Assembly: GCA_030836925.1 (NCBI GenBank)
Contig: JAUPLK010000086.1
Location: forward strand, 1-6,908
Length of the DNA: 6,908 nt
Direction: 5' to 3'
From: Pseudomonadota bacterium
Lineage (GTDB): Bacteria > Pseudomonadota > Gammaproteobacteria > Steroidobacterales > GCA-2729495
Shown: in pieces, positions 5,911 through 6,908 of the stretch
Layout: every line of letters starts with the position of its first letter
How positions within the stretch are numbered: position 1 is the first letter of the stretch
The notes under the pieces: generated by a model
The model's database searches: none
Seen by the model: only the letters and a program-made list of their open reading frames with translations
What the model was told of the DNA's origin: nothing
Made by a program: the position numbers and the translations under genes

Positions 5911-6897
5911 GTGAAATCGGCACCTCTGCTATTGCTCACCCTCGGTGGACTCGGCATCGGATCGCTGCTGCTTGCCCTGCTTGTCGGCAGCAGCGCGGCC
6001 GGAGCCGGGACTCTCCTGGACTGGTGGTCCGGAACAGCGGGGCCGGAAGCGATCGAGGTGCTATTCCGTCTGCGCCTGCCGCGTGCGCTGGCGGCCTTTG
6101 GCACTGGCGCAGCCCTCGCGGTGGCGGGCGCCCTCATGCAGGTCCTATTGCGGAATCCACTGGCAGATCCCTACGTACTGGGCACCTCCAGTGGTGCGGC
6201 GGTCACCGCGCTTGGCGCCATGCTGCTGGGCGCATCCGGGCTCACGGTGGATGTGGCGGCCTTTGGCGGAGCACTTGGCAGCACCCTCCTGGTATTTGGC
6301 CTGGCCCGCAGCACTGGCACATGGAGTACTGACCGGCTGCTGCTGACGGGTATCGTCGTTGCTGCGGGCTGGAGCGCAGTGGTCAGCCTGATGCTGGCGA
6401 TCAGTCCCGACACCAAACTGCGCGGCATCATCTTCTGGCTGATGGGTGATTTCGCCTTCGTCGAGCAGCCGGGCTCGATTCTTCTGGTGGCCGCCATTGG
6501 CGTGGTCGGTGGCCTGTTGCTGGCCAGAACCCTCGACGTGCTCGGTACCGGTGACAGGCAAGCCGCGCTGCTGGGTCTCGAGGTCAGGCGTACGCGGGTG
6601 CTCGTTTATGCGCTGGGCTCGCTGCTGACAGCGGTGGCAGTCACGACGGCAGGTGTGGTTGGTTTTGTCGGACTGATCGTGCCGCACTTCATACGGTTGG
6701 CGGGCGGCAATGGCCACCGCACCGTGATCCCGGCCTCCGCGCTGGCCGGTGGCACGCTGCTGGTGGTCGCGGATACCCTGGCGCGCACCGTTCTCGCGCC
6801 CCAGCAGTTGCCGGTCGGCGCGATTACCGCAGCGGTCGGTGTGCCGGCATTTCTGGTACTGCTCAGGCGCGCTGGCGGGGGAAGGGATCGCGGCTGA
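5911..6897 (+). CDS. FecCD/BtuC-family ABC transporter permease
   Basis: An inner-membrane permease subunit of the family that imports iron-siderophores, haem or cobalamin together with a periplasmic binding protein and an ATPase. Its 328 residues are usual for the family. Almost the whole protein is hydrophobic; members have about ten membrane helices. Diagnostic segments are RLPRALAAFGTGAALAVAGA (54-73), LLRNPLADPYVLGTSSGAA (79-97), WLMGDF (176-181), the ATPase-coupling region GFVGLIVPHFIRLAGG (251-266), and ADTLARTVLAPQQLPVGAI (287-305) leading into a last helix ending LVLLRRAGGG. Translation starts at GTG 5911 with GGATCGG (5901-5907) just upstream; no other start in this frame fits. It diverges from rppH across 115 bp. 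That gap shows no cobalamin-riboswitch-sized element and no Fur box that I can recognise, so the substrate stays open; a cobalamin role (btuC) is a guess. Only 11 bases follow the stop, so any ATPase or binding-protein gene lies outside the window. Confidence 0.88.
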   Translation: MKSAPLLLLTLGGLGIGSLLLALLVGSSAAGAGTLLDWWSGTAGPEAIEVLFRLRLPRALAAFGTGAALAVAGALMQVLLRNPLADPYVLGTSSGAAVTALGAMLLGASGLTVDVAAFGGALGSTLLVFGLARSTGTWSTDRLLLTGIVVAAGWSAVVSLMLAISPDTKLRGIIFWLMGDFAFVEQPGSILLVAAIGVVGGLLLARTLDVLGTGDRQAALLGLEVRRTRVLVYALGSLLTAVAVTTAGVVGFVGLIVPHFIRLAGGNGHRTVIPASALAGGTLLVVADTLARTVLAPQQLPVGAITAAVGVPAFLVLLRRAGGGRDRG

Positions 6898-6908
6898 AGC
6901 CGCTCCTA

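Noticed and set aside
5514..6332. 272-codon open frame on the + strand across rppH and the permease
   Set aside because: It overlaps rppH in antisense and the permease in another frame; both have strong family motifs. The translation is a composition-driven mirror frame.
6890..6903. Inverted repeat GCGGCT-GA-AGCCGC over the permease stop codon as a terminator
   Set aside because: The stem is short with a minimal loop and is followed by TCCTA rather than a T-run. The window ends 5 bases later, so its context cannot be judged.

Overview
The window (6,908 bases, GC-rich) looks like a chromosomal segment of a gammaproteobacterium. The evidence is a MepM-type murein endopeptidase, an RppH that closely follows the Escherichia coli protein from its N-terminus to its PxxFKRxVY segment, and a long two-part exopolyphosphatase of the E. 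coli PPX kind. I cannot name the genus from sequence alone. There is no sign of a mobile element, CRISPR array, tRNA or rRNA. All five genes are intact, and the window is almost fully coding from position 196 onward.

Layout. Positions 1-195 hold no convincing gene. They contain a GC-rich control region with a sigma70-like promoter, a 14-bp perfect palindrome in its spacer, and a hairpin followed by five T's. Next on the + strand are a membrane-anchored M23 peptidase of the MepM type (196-1539) and, after a 117-bp gap with an extended -10 element, polyphosphate kinase ppk1 (1657-3744). Facing ppk1 on the - strand, with only 4 bp between stop codons, is exopolyphosphatase ppx (5254 to 3749). 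Its start overlaps the end of the RNA pyrophosphohydrolase gene rppH (5795 to 5247) by 8 bp, so rppH-ppx is a two-gene, probably translationally coupled unit. Diverging from rppH across 115 bp is a FecCD/BtuC-family ABC-transporter permease (5911-6897, +). Its partner genes would lie beyond the right edge.

How the genes fit together. The core is a polyphosphate module: Ppk1 makes polyphosphate from ATP and Ppx degrades it from the ends. RppH, which strips pyrophosphate from the 5' end of mRNAs, is tied to ppx by the overlap. Upstream of rppH on its own strand is an 18-bp element, CTGCCGT-GACA-CTGTCAT. It matches 12 of 14 repeat positions of the PHO box bound by PhoB and has a -10-like hexamer 11 bp downstream. 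This suggests phosphate-starvation control of rppH-ppx and is the most interesting regulatory signal here. The peptidase and the transporter permease look like neighbours with separate jobs.

I found no wholly new gene system. The points worth a second look are the candidate PHO box, the rppH-ppx fusion of transcription units, the very tight convergent ppk1/ppx ends, and the promoter/palindrome/terminator cluster at the left edge.
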